A stretch of 64,000 nucleotides of DNA from Thermotoga profunda AZM34c06 (GTDB lineage: Bacteria; Thermotogota; Thermotogae; Thermotogales; DSM-5069): NCBI RefSeq assembly GCF_000828675.1, contig NZ_AP014510.1, forward strand, positions 496,001 through 560,000, in the 5' to 3' direction. Below are positions 33,620-42,767 of this stretch, piece after piece; within the stretch, counting starts at the first letter, position 1, and every line of letters begins with the position of its first letter. The position numbers were made by a program, and so were the translations under genes. The notes beneath the pieces are model-generated. The model made no database searches, was not told the DNA's origin, and saw nothing but the letters and a program-made list of their open reading frames with translations.

Positions 33620-36099
33620 TATTTGTTCTTGTAGACAGAATCAACGATCTGTCTTACTCGATTTTGTAAATCTTCTAAATGATTCATCTTCAGAGCCATT
33701 TCATAGGTTCTTGTCATGGTTCCTATGACATCTAAAACTGAATAAAGTGTTTGAAGACCTTTTTTGACATCACTCAATTCTGGGTAACGTACCTCGAAAA
33801 GCTCTATGAATTCAACGATCAAAGGAATTGTTTCACGAAAAACTATGAGTACACTTTTCCAATCGTCTATTGACTTTTGGTCTTTCAGGGCTTTGTAAGA
33901 TTTGTCAAATAGATCACCCATCAATAGCTTTCTCATTTCATAGAAATCTTGTCTTATCAGTTTCGATCTTTCATAATAATTCCAGTATCTTTCAGAATTT
34001 TTCTGAATTAATTCTTGTGAATCAAACAATAACTTTGTAATCTGTTCTTCCAGATCTATCGTGAAATTGTTGTAAATCAATTGGCCACTAACGAAGTCAG
34101 AGACATATTGAGTTATTTGTTCGGGACCCAATTGTTGTTTCACCCAATTTCCAACTCTGGAGTGAAAATAACTGATAATTTTTTCAGGATTGTTGAGTAC
34201 TTCGAGTAATTTCTTTTCAACGGTACTCACAATATCGTTCACCAGCTCGTCTTTGACGTAATTGACAAATTTGTCTATAACTTCTTCAATGGTGAGATTT
34301 GCAGCGACACCACTCCAATTACCGGTAATTATGTCGATGAAGAGATTGGTAACCTTGAGAAAAATATGTCTTGCCGATTCGAGTTTTTCTACAACTTTAC
34401 GTGCAGCTCTTATCATGTCTGTCATTTTCTGTACAATCTGTACGAAATCATCAATTGTACGGTTTTGTATTACATCAGCATACCCTGCACAGTTTATGAT
34501 GGCGCCAAGCCCTACATTGAATCTTTTTATTGCTTCGATTTCAACAAGTGTCACACCGTCATTTTTGATTTCTCCAAGCCATTTTCGAGCATCAGAAGCA
34601 AATGTCTTCATTTTTACAGTTGAGATGTCAAGGTTTTCTAATTCTTCCAACAAACCGAGCATCCTGTAAATCTCTGTGTCTTTTCCAAGGGTGTATGCTA
34701 TTATCTCACCAGGTTTTATGCCATCTTTAATGATTTCGACCCATCCGTTTGCCGTATAACCAAGTTGTTCATAGCGATATTCCACATTTCCATGTGTATA
34801 TAGAATGTAATAGTACTTTCCTGGAATTACACTATCAAGTGAGACTATTCCGTTTTTATCGCTTATCTGATGCATTGCCCTTATGATGCTCATTCTGTCA
34901 AGATCGCCCATTACTTTGTAGAAATAGATCCATACGTTTCTTTCACCAAGCATTGAAAGGCCAGATTCATCTTTCAACGTGAACTTGACATTCCTTATCA
35001 TGGTATAGGCTTTGGTGCCATCGGGATATTGCAGTGGATAGAATGTGAAATCAACAGATTCTCCTGTTTGAGCAAGAGATACTTTTACTTGAACTTTACT
35101 GACAAAATTGTATTTTCCCCAGTCACTTACCCACGCAAAATAATATTTCGAATCGATAATCGGGAGATTCTTAAGCTCTATTTCTTGCTGGTTGAATGGC
35201 CAGGAAAGTTTTTTCACTAATGGGTTTCTCTGTTCGAGTTTGTCGAAGTTGTTTTCTTTCACTTTGATATTAACCATTGGAGAATAGTCCTCGGAGAGCT
35301 CGGTCTTTGCCATTTGTTCTTCATCTGGTTGACAATAATAGAGTTGAATACCTGTTTCTCTTATTGCTATATCAACTGCGCTCATCGGGGTCACACAACC
35401 AGATGAAAAATACCAATTTGGTCCATAGACAGAATCTGTATAGACATCTGTGATTATGACTACGATCTTTCTTGCATCTTCGCGCCAATCAAGGTTCAGG
35501 GACCACAAGAAGACATCGTATCCCCATGCGAGGTTCCACCACTCACCCCCGGTACCGATTTCATCTACCGCAGCTCTTATTTCGTCGATCATGGCTGGGC
35601 CGAAAAATCTGGTTGGGTAAGAAGAAATAGTCCATTCTGGTGTATCTTCTGTTTCATACATACTTATGAAGATTCTAAAATCCGTACCGGTTTCAAGTAG
35701 CCTGTCCAGAAATTTGTGGAGTTGTTGCATGATGGAATCTACGTATTTTGACATTGAACCTGTTCCATCGATGAAAAAGACTATGTCCAGTTTGTCAGAG
35801 TTGATTGATTTTTCCCAAAAACCTTTTCCGCCAAACTTATAACTGGGATGGTCTTGAAAAGTTGCTATCTTTTCTTCGAGTAACTCATTGTTTTTTCCAT
35901 ATGCCTTTTCTGTTATCTTGAAATCTTCGAATTTGAGATCTCTAACAAAGCCACCTGCTTCATCTTTGACGCTTACAGAACACCATATGGCATTCCACAA
36001 CTCACTTGGTGACCATATTTGGTTATCTCTGAGTTCAATCTGGTAGGCTAACAAGGTACCAAAGCACAAAACTAATAAGGTGATCAACACCTTTTTCAT
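33619..36099 (-). CDS. Exported von Willebrand factor A-domain protein
   Basis: An 826-residue protein with a signal peptide (cleavage after LLA near residue 18). A VWA domain begins near residue 104 with IVFFIDGTGSMSKY; the metal site is D-x-T-G-S (Thr in place of the usual first Ser) with the later Asp in VVIITDVYTDS. A middle part (about residues 350-480) resembles a carboxypeptidase-regulatory/Ig-like beta domain (GIVSLDSVIPGKYYYILYTH). The last 330 residues are predicted helical with long amphipathic stretches. VWA proteins bind metal-dependent partners; this one probably acts at the cell surface or periplasm. It is a single gene with GGGGGAG before the ATG. Confidence 0.85.
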   Translation of the reverse strand: MKKVLITLLVLCFGTLLAYQIELRDNQIWSPSELWNAIWCSVSVKDEAGGFVRDLKFEDFKITEKAYGKNNELLEEKIATFQDHPSYKFGGKGFWEKSINSDKLDIVFFIDGTGSMSKYVDSIMQQLHKFLDRLLETGTDFRIFISMYETEDTPEWTISSYPTRFFGPAMIDEIRAAVDEIGTGGEWWNLAWGYDVFLWSLNLDWREDARKIVVIITDVYTDSVYGPNWYFSSGCVTPMSAVDIAIRETGIQLYYCQPDEEQMAKTELSEDYSPMVNIKVKENNFDKLEQRNPLVKKLSWPFNQQEIELKNLPIIDSKYYFAWVSDWGKYNFVSKVQVKVSLAQTGESVDFTFYPLQYPDGTKAYTMIRNVKFTLKDESGLSMLGERNVWIYFYKVMGDLDRMSIIRAMHQISDKNGIVSLDSVIPGKYYYILYTHGNVEYRYEQLGYTANGWVEIIKDGIKPGEIIAYTLGKDTEIYRMLGLLEELENLDISTVKMKTFASDARKWLGEIKNDGVTLVEIEAIKRFNVGLGAIINCAGYADVIQNRTIDDFVQIVQKMTDMIRAARKVVEKLESARHIFLKVTNLFIDIITGNWSGVAANLTIEEVIDKFVNYVKDELVNDIVSTVEKKLLEVLNNPEKIISYFHSRVGNWVKQQLGPEQITQYVSDFVSGQLIYNNFTIDLEEQITKLLFDSQELIQKNSERYWNYYERSKLIRQDFYEMRKLLMGDLFDKSYKALKDQKSIDDWKSVLIVFRETIPLIVEFIELFEVRYPELSDVKKGLQTLYSVLDVIGTMTRTYEMALKMNHLEDLQNRVRQIVDSVYKNK

Positions 36100-36225
36100 A
36101 CAAACTCCCCCTTGGATGTGTGTAACTAATTATATACCTAAACTAAGAAAGCGGCTATAAACACGTCTTAGGGATTTGGGGTATCAGATTAAACATTTAA
36201 CTGCAATTTCTGAAAGGATATATTT

Positions 36226-37071
36226 TTAGAGTATTCTCAGCAGCAATCGTACGATCGTGTTATAGAGTTTTGGCGGGCGGTACTGTGAATTCAAAGCTTG
36301 TTCAAACAATTCAACGGATTTTTTCACGTGAAATTCAATCATCTGTTTGCCACGCTGTGCATCGGCTTTTGATGGATCTCCAAGATAATATGGATTTTTT
36401 GGATCACTAACCCAATCCACTGTGACAGCCAGTTCTTCTGATTTCAAAAATCTCAGAAAATTCCCCAAACGACTTTTTGTCGTTGGAAAGTATTTTGGAA
36501 GATTGTAATTTCTAACCGTCTCAGGATAGGCATATATCATTAAAGAAGTCTCATTTGTACCGGCGTGTAGATCATTTATATCGCCATTCATGCCAGATGG
36601 TATTCCTATTTCTTGAGAATCCTTGAGCATCTCTTGGAATATATGCAGGAAAGGTACTATTAGTGAGAATTGATGTTTTTTCTTTAAATAAGTGGCTGCA
36701 TCAGCCAAGGCGAGTTGGTGTCTTGGTCCTCCGTGGTTGTCGAAAATGATCCAGTATTTAAATCCCATTTTAACAAGGCTTTTGCCTATATCTATGATCA
36801 TATTCTTCAAGGTTTGATATCTGAGCGAAATCGATCCAAAAACCGGTTGTGCATCACTTCCAAAGCACATATCGGGCAAACGGAGGATTTTGAATTTTTC
36901 AGACAAGATTTGACATGTTTTCTCAAGAATTTTACGGGCTATAAAGATATCTGTACCAACTGGAAGGTGTCTTCCGTGCGTTTCAATCGGAGATAACACT
37001 GACACGATCACGGTTTTATCTGGTTCGAATTTTGTAATATCTTCAGCAGAGAGTATGAGATACTCTGTCAT
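36226..37071 (-). CDS. Creatininase-family amidohydrolase
   Basis: About 281 residues. The family metal ligands are in SPIETHGRHLPVGTDIF (Glu, His, Asp), FDNHGGPRHQL (His) and HAGTNETSLM (Glu). Members hydrolyse creatinine, formamidopyrimidines in riboflavin/F420 synthesis, or cyclic peptides; which applies here is unknown. The ATG at 37071 overlaps the deoB stop (ATGA), so it is the last gene of the operon that runs from 41739. A tail with two Arg-rich segments ends the protein (IVRLLLRIL). Confidence 0.82.
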   Translation of the reverse strand: MTEYLILSAEDITKFEPDKTVIVSVLSPIETHGRHLPVGTDIFIARKILEKTCQILSEKFKILRLPDMCFGSDAQPVFGSISLRYQTLKNMIIDIGKSLVKMGFKYWIIFDNHGGPRHQLALADAATYLKKKHQFSLIVPFLHIFQEMLKDSQEIGIPSGMNGDINDLHAGTNETSLMIYAYPETVRNYNLPKYFPTTKSRLGNFLRFLKSEELAVTVDWVSDPKNPYYLGDPSKADAQRGKQMIEFHVKKSVELFEQALNSQYRPPKLYNTIVRLLLRIL

Positions 37072-38255
37072 TGTTTTATCTCCTCTCGACACATGATATC
37101 TTTTTTGAAAGACTTTCCATTTTTGAGTTTTCTTACACCAAAGATATCTGCTATTGTTTGACCAAAATCCGAGAAACTTTCTCGAATGCCAAAGTTAACA
37201 TCTTGGCATATTTTTTTGCCGCAAACCAAAATTGGTACTTTTTCTCTCGAGTGGTCTGTTGAAGGGGTAGTGGGATCACATCCATGATCTGCAGTTATGA
37301 AGAGTATGTCTTCGTTTTCCATTCTCTCCCAGATTTCAGGTAATCTTTTGTCAAAATCTTCAAGTGCTTTGGCATAACCAAAAGGATCATTTCTGTGACC
37401 ATATTTCATATCATAATCGACGAGATTTGCATAGATCATACACGAATGCCTTTTTTGCTCCATCACTTTTATGATTTTGTTGACTCCATCCATGTTGTCT
37501 TCGGTCTTAAAACTTTCCGTTATTCCCCTACTTGCATATAGGTCGTAGATCTTTCCCACGCCGTAGACGGGGACATTACTTTGCGTGAGTATATCGAGTA
37601 ACATTTCATCTTCTGGTTGTAGTGAATAATCATGTCTCCTTGGTGTTCTCACGTAATTTGGGTATTCACCACTGAAAGGTCTTGCTATAACTCTTCCGAC
37701 CTTGTATCCCATTTCATCAAGCATTTTCCTTGCGATTTCACAATATTTGTAAAGTTCTTCAACGGGAATAACCTCTTCTTTGGCGGCGATCTGAAAAACG
37801 CTATCTGCGGATGTATAGACTATTAATGCACCTGTTTTTTCATGTTCAAGTCCAAGCTCTTTTATGATCTCAGTACCAGATGCGGGTTTATTCCCAATGA
37901 CTCTTCTTTTTGTTCTTTTTTCAAATTCCTTTATGAGTTCTTCTGGAAAGCCATTTGGAAAAAGATCAAATGGTTTTTTGAGAATAATTCCAGCGAGTTC
38001 CCAGTGCCCTGTCGTTGAATCTTTACCTGGACTTTTTTCCAACATAATTCCATATGCTCCGATCGCTTTTGTTTTTGGGACACCTGGTATATCATCTAAA
38101 TTGCCAAGTCCCATCTTTGCCAAGTTGGGTAGATTCAAACCACCGACAGCCTTCGCTGTATTTACAAGTGTGTTGCTACCTTCATCATTGTATTCAGAAG
38201 CATCTGGCATTTCACCTATACCTACACTATCAAGCACAATGGCGATTATTCTCAT
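37068..38255 (-). CDS. deoB: Phosphopentomutase
   Basis: About 395 residues of the alkaline-phosphatase superfamily. IIAIVLDSVGIGEMPDA carries the first metal ligand, DSTTGHWELAG the phosphorylated Thr, and ITADHGCDPTTPSTDHSREK the remaining metal ligands. It converts (deoxy)ribose 1-phosphate to the 5-phosphate in nucleoside breakdown. AAGGAGGA lies seven bases before the ATG at 38255; an ATG at 38261 is too close. Start and stop both overlap neighbours by four bases. Its product deoxyribose 5-phosphate is the substrate of DeoC-type aldolases, one of which is encoded at 22102-22800. Confidence 0.95.
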   Translation of the reverse strand: MRIIAIVLDSVGIGEMPDASEYNDEGSNTLVNTAKAVGGLNLPNLAKMGLGNLDDIPGVPKTKAIGAYGIMLEKSPGKDSTTGHWELAGIILKKPFDLFPNGFPEELIKEFEKRTKRRVIGNKPASGTEIIKELGLEHEKTGALIVYTSADSVFQIAAKEEVIPVEELYKYCEIARKMLDEMGYKVGRVIARPFSGEYPNYVRTPRRHDYSLQPEDEMLLDILTQSNVPVYGVGKIYDLYASRGITESFKTEDNMDGVNKIIKVMEQKRHSCMIYANLVDYDMKYGHRNDPFGYAKALEDFDKRLPEIWERMENEDILFITADHGCDPTTPSTDHSREKVPILVCGKKICQDVNFGIRESFSDFGQTIADIFGVRKLKNGKSFKKDIMCREEIKQ

Positions 38256-39745
38256 TGCCATATCCTCCTTCTCGTACTGATTGTTTTTCTACCGGGAAAG
38301 ATCAAAAGAAAAACCACAAAACCAAGTGAAAACCACACAACAATATCTCCGATTTTGGAGTAGACTGTGATGTCTCTTCTTGGCATGAGTTCAAAGGAGA
38401 TTTTCTCGAACTCTCTTGGTTTGGCGATTTTAACAATTCGTCCATATGGATCTATCATGCCTGTTATACCAGCATTTGACACTTGTATAACTTGTCTTCT
38501 TGTCTCGACTGCCCTTATCACTGATTTTGCAAAATGTTGTTTTAGGGCTACATCAAAGACAAACCATCCATCATTTGTGCAGACTATGAGTACCTGCGCG
38601 CCATTCTTCACCAGTTCTTTAGATGGTTCGGAAAAGTACGATTCAAAGCATATCTGGACACCTAAGGGAGGATAATCTCTAACCAATAGTGGTCTATATC
38701 CTTCACCAGGTTCAAAGTAAGAAAGCCCACGGAGAAAGGAAAAGATACCGAAAACTTTTTGATAAGGTAGTGTCTCAACAAATGGAAATAATTTCACTTT
38801 CGAATATTTGTCTACAAAACCATTTTCATTGACCAGGAAGACTGAATTATAAGTTTTTGAATCGACAGATATAGCACCGATCAAAATATCCAGATCATTT
38901 TCTTTACACAGTTCAATCAACTGTGGTGCCACGGTGCTGTTTCTTGGATCGAATGAAAAGACATCTTCAGGGAGTATAACGACAGTATCTCTAATTTGCA
39001 ATAAAAAAGGCTCGAATTGCCCAAAAAGATATGAAGAACTCTCTTTGTACTTTGTATCCTGAGCGACGTTCGTTTGGATCGCAACGATATTTTTGTCTGT
39101 GCTTTTTGGTATTGGTAGATAAAGAGAGATCAAATATGATACAAAGACTATTATAAGGATATGAAAGGTGATCTTCTCGATTGGTCTTGTACTCTTTCTG
39201 AGAATAATGTAAAGCCAGCAGTTCACAGCAACGATGATGAATGTCAAGCCATATGGTCCTATGACAGAAGCCAATTGCAGTATACCTATATCCTTGTACA
39301 ACGCATCAGAAAGAGTTCCTCCTGTGAAACCCATTTCGCCAATACCTCTAACGAAATCAAAGAGTGTGTACAAGGAGGCAGTGAAGAATATCTCTTTGAG
39401 TTGATTCTTCTTGATGGTTTTTTCCATGAGACCATATAGAAAACCAAAAGCCGCAAATGGTAAAGATTCTAAGAGAATCATCAATAAGAAGACAAAAAAA
39501 CCAAGCCACCCTGGAAATTTACCAAAGACCTTTGGTAGATTCTCAACCAAAACCGGTAACACCCAGAAAAGATTTATCGCAGAAAAAAGGTAGAAGTACA
39601 GAAAGCCATACAAGGCACCAAGAAATGGTCCTTTTTCTTCAAGTGATTTGAAAAACGGTATGAGTGCAAACCAAATGATGAAACCAGCAAGAAAACCAGG
39701 CATCGAAAGAGCTGTTAAGACAGATGAGAAAATTAAGGAAAGCAC
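38252..39745 (-). CDS. lnt: Apolipoprotein N-acyltransferase
   Basis: A 497-residue membrane enzyme that adds the third acyl chain to lipoproteins. About six N-terminal helices are followed by a nitrilase-like domain: catalytic Glu in VILPEDVFSFD, Lys in YSKVKLFPFVE, Cys in VQICFESYF, and a final C-terminal helix. The GTG at 39745 directly follows the stop of the aminotransferase gene. Its presence fits an organism with an outer envelope and with the two lipoprotein genes seen in this window. Confidence 0.93.
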   Translation of the reverse strand: MLSLIFSSVLTALSMPGFLAGFIIWFALIPFFKSLEEKGPFLGALYGFLYFYLFSAINLFWVLPVLVENLPKVFGKFPGWLGFFVFLLMILLESLPFAAFGFLYGLMEKTIKKNQLKEIFFTASLYTLFDFVRGIGEMGFTGGTLSDALYKDIGILQLASVIGPYGLTFIIVAVNCWLYIILRKSTRPIEKITFHILIIVFVSYLISLYLPIPKSTDKNIVAIQTNVAQDTKYKESSSYLFGQFEPFLLQIRDTVVILPEDVFSFDPRNSTVAPQLIELCKENDLDILIGAISVDSKTYNSVFLVNENGFVDKYSKVKLFPFVETLPYQKVFGIFSFLRGLSYFEPGEGYRPLLVRDYPPLGVQICFESYFSEPSKELVKNGAQVLIVCTNDGWFVFDVALKQHFAKSVIRAVETRRQVIQVSNAGITGMIDPYGRIVKIAKPREFEKISFELMPRRDITVYSKIGDIVVWFSLGFVVFLLIFPGRKTISTRRRIWQ

Positions 39746-40906
39746 CTAACCCACCCTCTCCACGGCTTCTTTTAGAATTTCAACGACAGTTTGCTGCTCT
39801 TGTATGGTCATAGTTGTGTAAAAAGGTATTGCAAGTGTGCTTTTTGAGATTTTTTCGGTAACTGGCAACATACCTTCTGTATAGCCAAAAAGCTGTTTGT
39901 AAAATGGTTGAAGGTGAACGGGGCTGAAGTAATTTCTGACCTGAACGCCATGTGAAGACATATAATCGATGATTCTATCTCGATTGATTTTTTCATCGAG
40001 TTTTATTACATAAACGAACCAGCCGATTTTCGTTGCATAATTTGCTATATAAGGTGGCTCAACCCAATCATATTCACTCAGCATTTGAGAGTAACGTTTG
40101 GCGACATTGTCTCTTTTGTACAAAATATCTTCAAGGTGAGTCAGTTGAGCGTAACCAAGTGCCGCAGACAATTCATCTATTCTGTAATTATAGCCAAGAC
40201 GTACGTGATTCAACCAAGCTTCATCTTCTCCTCTTCCTTGGTTTCTCATACTTTTACACATTCTTGCTATTTCTTCATTGTCAGTAACTATTATTCCTCC
40301 CTCTCCTGTAGTGATCTGTTTATTCGGATAGAATGCAAATGCTCCGGCTTCGCCAAAACTGCCACAAGGTTTTCCTTTGTACTCGGAACCGAGTGCTTCA
40401 CATGAGTCTTCTATCATTTTCAAATTCCATTTGCACACAATCGGTTCTACTGCATCATAATCCACGGGCTGTCCAAAGACATCAACTGGCATGAAGAAAC
40501 GAACTTTGTCGATTCTCACGCGTTGTCCACTTATGTGCATTCGACCTTGTTCTATTTTCTTTAAGAGGTCTTCGAGAGCGTTAGGGTCGACATTGTACGT
40601 CTTTGGGTCGATATCTACGAAAATCGGTGTGGCTTTTTCAAAAAGTGCAACATTCGCAGACGCGACAAAAGTAAATGATGGGACGATCATGTAATCTCCT
40701 TGCTGTATTCCGAGCGATTTTAGAATCAAATGAAGAGCCGATGTACCACTATTAACGACGATTGAGTACTTTGTCTTAGCTATCTTTGAAATTTCTTTTT
40801 CAAATAATTCTGTGTACTTTCCCATGCTCAATCTGTCACTTTTTAAGACATCGATAACTGTATCTATTTCAGTTTGAGTGATATATGGCTTTGACAAAGG
40901 AATCAT
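39746..40906 (-). CDS. DegT/DnrJ/EryC1/StrS-family sugar aminotransferase
   Basis: A 386-residue PLP enzyme. MIPLSKPYIT is a typical N-terminus; the PLP lysine is in AFYPNKQITTGEGG, and MIEDSCEALGSEYKGKPCG holds the Asp that contacts the cofactor ring. NQGRGEDEAWLNHVRLGYNY follows. Such enzymes transaminate keto-sugar nucleotides for polysaccharide or glycan synthesis. The stop abuts lnt and the start overlaps the HAD gene. A matching dehydrogenase and 2-epimerase lie at 54523-56675, which could supply or use its product. Confidence 0.9.
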   Translation of the reverse strand: MIPLSKPYITQTEIDTVIDVLKSDRLSMGKYTELFEKEISKIAKTKYSIVVNSGTSALHLILKSLGIQQGDYMIVPSFTFVASANVALFEKATPIFVDIDPKTYNVDPNALEDLLKKIEQGRMHISGQRVRIDKVRFFMPVDVFGQPVDYDAVEPIVCKWNLKMIEDSCEALGSEYKGKPCGSFGEAGAFAFYPNKQITTGEGGIIVTDNEEIARMCKSMRNQGRGEDEAWLNHVRLGYNYRIDELSAALGYAQLTHLEDILYKRDNVAKRYSQMLSEYDWVEPPYIANYATKIGWFVYVIKLDEKINRDRIIDYMSSHGVQVRNYFSPVHLQPFYKQLFGYTEGMLPVTEKISKSTLAIPFYTTMTIQEQQTVVEILKEAVERVG

Positions 40907-41739
40907 CTCATCGCCCCCGTTATTTTTTCTATTGCCAATGAAACACCTGATTCATTGTTTGAGATGGTTATAAATTTCGCCACCTTCTTGACATCATCTG
41001 GTGCATTTTGCATTGAAATTGGGAAACCAACTTTTTGCATGATCTTCAGATCATTATAATTATCGCCTATGTATGCCACTTCTGATAGATTCAATTCAAA
41101 TAGATTCAACAAAAAATCAAGCGCTATTTCTTTACCAACATCTTTTCCAAAGATCTCCATGAAAATCTCGCCATCTACGTGTTGGTTTTTTACGGGTGTG
41201 AATTCATCCATTTTATTTGAAAGGCTTTGCACAAGATTTTCAACTAAATCGTCCCTGCCAACCACTGCGATTTCAGCTACATTTTCAGTTTTATACAATA
41301 CTTCTTCTAAGCGGTCGATCTTTCTTGTTCTGTGTTGATTGAATCTGAAGTAATTTTCAAATGCACCATGATAATCTTTCTCAATAATCATATCCTTTTT
41401 ACTGAAGAAAGACTCATACAATACGGGGTACAATTCATATCTCTTGCTCAGATTCACTACTTCAAGGGCAATTTTTGAATGTAGGGTTATCATTCGAAAG
41501 ATTTTGTTCAATGAAGGTGTAGCTATGAGTGCTCCATTTTGAAAAACAACGGGGATCTCTATTCCAAGTTCCTGTACATAGGGTAGGGCGGCATAATAAT
41601 TTCTACCCGTGAAGATTGTCACATTAAACCCCTTTGATCTGGCAAGGTGAATAGCTCGCTTGTCTTTTTCAGATATCTTTTTTTCGTCGTCCAATAAGGT
41701 ACCGTCTAAGTCGATACAAATTAACTTTATCAAAGGCAT
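40903..41739 (-). CDS. Cof-type HAD-superfamily phosphatase
   Basis: About 278 residues. The nucleophile motif is IDLDGTLLDD, motif II VTIFTGRNYY, and motif IV AYIGDNYNDLKIM; a cap of the C2b type sits between. These enzymes dephosphorylate sugar phosphates and cofactors such as FMN or PLP. The ATG at 41739 is preferred to an upstream TTG because the family begins just before the DLDGT motif. It is the first gene of the minus-strand operon and overlaps the aminotransferase start by four bases. Confidence 0.9.
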   Translation of the reverse strand: MPLIKLICIDLDGTLLDDEKKISEKDKRAIHLARSKGFNVTIFTGRNYYAALPYVQELGIEIPVVFQNGALIATPSLNKIFRMITLHSKIALEVVNLSKRYELYPVLYESFFSKKDMIIEKDYHGAFENYFRFNQHRTRKIDRLEEVLYKTENVAEIAVVGRDDLVENLVQSLSNKMDEFTPVKNQHVDGEIFMEIFGKDVGKEIALDFLLNLFELNLSEVAYIGDNYNDLKIMQKVGFPISMQNAPDDVKKVAKFITISNNESGVSLAIEKITGAMR

Positions 41740-41754
41740 CACCAACAAAAGTAT

Positions 41755-41783
41755 AACAAAAAAGGGAGCTTAAAGCTCCCTTT
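41755..41783 (-). terminator. Terminator after tRNA-Leu(GAG)
   Basis: Stem AAAGGGAGCT/AGCTCCCTTT (41761-41770 with 41774-41783) with loop TAA; on the minus strand it is followed by TTTTG. Its right arm abuts the CCA end of the tRNA. The HAD operon starts just beyond it. Confidence 0.85.
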
Positions 41784-41869
41784 GGTGCCGAGGGCGGGAC
41801 TTGAACCCGCACGGGCTCATACCCACATGGCCCTCAACCATGCGTGTCTGCCAGTTCCACCACCTCGGC
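41783..41869 (-). tRNA. tRNA-Leu (GAG)
   Basis: Class II tRNA with acceptor GCCGAGG/CCTCGGC, D-arm GTGGAACTGGCAGAC, anticodon stem CATGG/CCATG with loop TTGAGGG reading GAG, long variable arm, T-loop TTCAAGT and encoded CCA. Confidence 0.95.
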
Positions 41870-41880
41870 AGGCAATAAAG

Positions 41881-41910
41881 ATTTTACCACGCTGAATCAA
41901 AGTTTGTCAA
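41881..41910 (-). promoter_or_regulatory. Promoter of tRNA-Leu(GAG)
   Basis: TTGACA (41910-41905), 18-base spacer, TAAAAT (41886-41881), with the predicted start a few bases before the tRNA 5' end. A consensus -35 and the same -10 as the other tRNA units. Confidence 0.8.
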
Positions 41911-41915
41911 TGATC

Positions 41916-42746
41916 TTAGGCTTTGCCAATGACCAATCCAAAGACTTCTGGTCCAACATGTGCGCTCACACCAGGACCGATTCTTGAAATTCCAAGGATC
42001 TTTTCTTTGGGAAAGTGTGACAAAAGTTCGTCCAGATACTGTTTCATATGTTGAACACCATAACCACCGATAATGATATAATCTTCGAATTTCAAAAATT
42101 CCTTTGCCTTTCTCACCATCTGATCAATCACCTGTTTGATCGACCTTGCCGAACCAAGGCTTAGAACCTCTCCTTCATCGTTGGTTGACAGAATTGGTTT
42201 TATTCCCAGGATCTTACCCAGAAGGGCTTTTGCCTTTCCTATCCTACCACCTCTTTGAAGATAATCAAGGGTTGTAACGGTGAACAACAAAAGAGATTCT
42301 TCAACATATTGTTGTCCTGTTTGTTCTGTAATTTGTTTTTTGGCGAGAATGTCTTTCAATAACCTGTAAACCACGTAGAAACTTTTTACGCTGCCACTTT
42401 TTGAGTCTATCAAAGTGGTATTCTTGAGATTCAACTGTTCTAAGGTGAGTCTTATCATATTCCATGTACCACTCAGTTTACTCGAGATAGTGACAATATA
42501 GACGTGATCGTATTCTTTCGAAAGCTTTGTGAGTAATTGGGCAGTTTCTGAAGGGTTGGGCAAGGCGGTTCCAACCTTCTTTCCTGATAGTGCCTGTGAG
42601 TAAAACTGTTCGTCTGTGATTTCGATTTTATCTTTAAACTCACTGTCCTGAACATAGACTTTCAATGGCAGAATATAATGCGGTATGGGAAATTCATACC
42701 CGATTGGTATATCTATGCTGCTATCAAAGACAAGTACGATTTTCAT
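41916..42746 (-). CDS. DegV-family fatty-acid-binding protein
   Basis: A 276-residue DegV protein. VLVFDSSIDIP at the N-terminus, KKVGTALPNPSETAQLL (the T-S/A-x-P-x-P motif that binds the carboxylate), VTISSKLSGTWN and VTTLDYLQRGGRIG are the family hallmarks. Relatives (FakB) bind fatty acids for phosphorylation by a FakA kinase; no FakA is adjacent. It lies 21 bases upstream of... the preceding minus-strand cyclase gene ends at 42768, so the two may share a transcript. TM841 of Thermotoga is a well-known member of the family. Confidence 0.92.
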   Translation of the reverse strand: MKIVLVFDSSIDIPIGYEFPIPHYILPLKVYVQDSEFKDKIEITDEQFYSQALSGKKVGTALPNPSETAQLLTKLSKEYDHVYIVTISSKLSGTWNMIRLTLEQLNLKNTTLIDSKSGSVKSFYVVYRLLKDILAKKQITEQTGQQYVEESLLLFTVTTLDYLQRGGRIGKAKALLGKILGIKPILSTNDEGEVLSLGSARSIKQVIDQMVRKAKEFLKFEDYIIIGGYGVQHMKQYLDELLSHFPKEKILGISRIGPGVSAHVGPEVFGLVIGKA

Positions 42747-42767
42747 CTGAATTCTCCTTTCTGAAGG

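Noticed and set aside
36226-37071. Creatininase-family gene considered as a pseudoenzyme
   Set aside because: The Glu, His, Asp, His and Glu ligands are all present (ETH, GTD, NHGG, HAG-x2-ETS), so the metal site looks complete.
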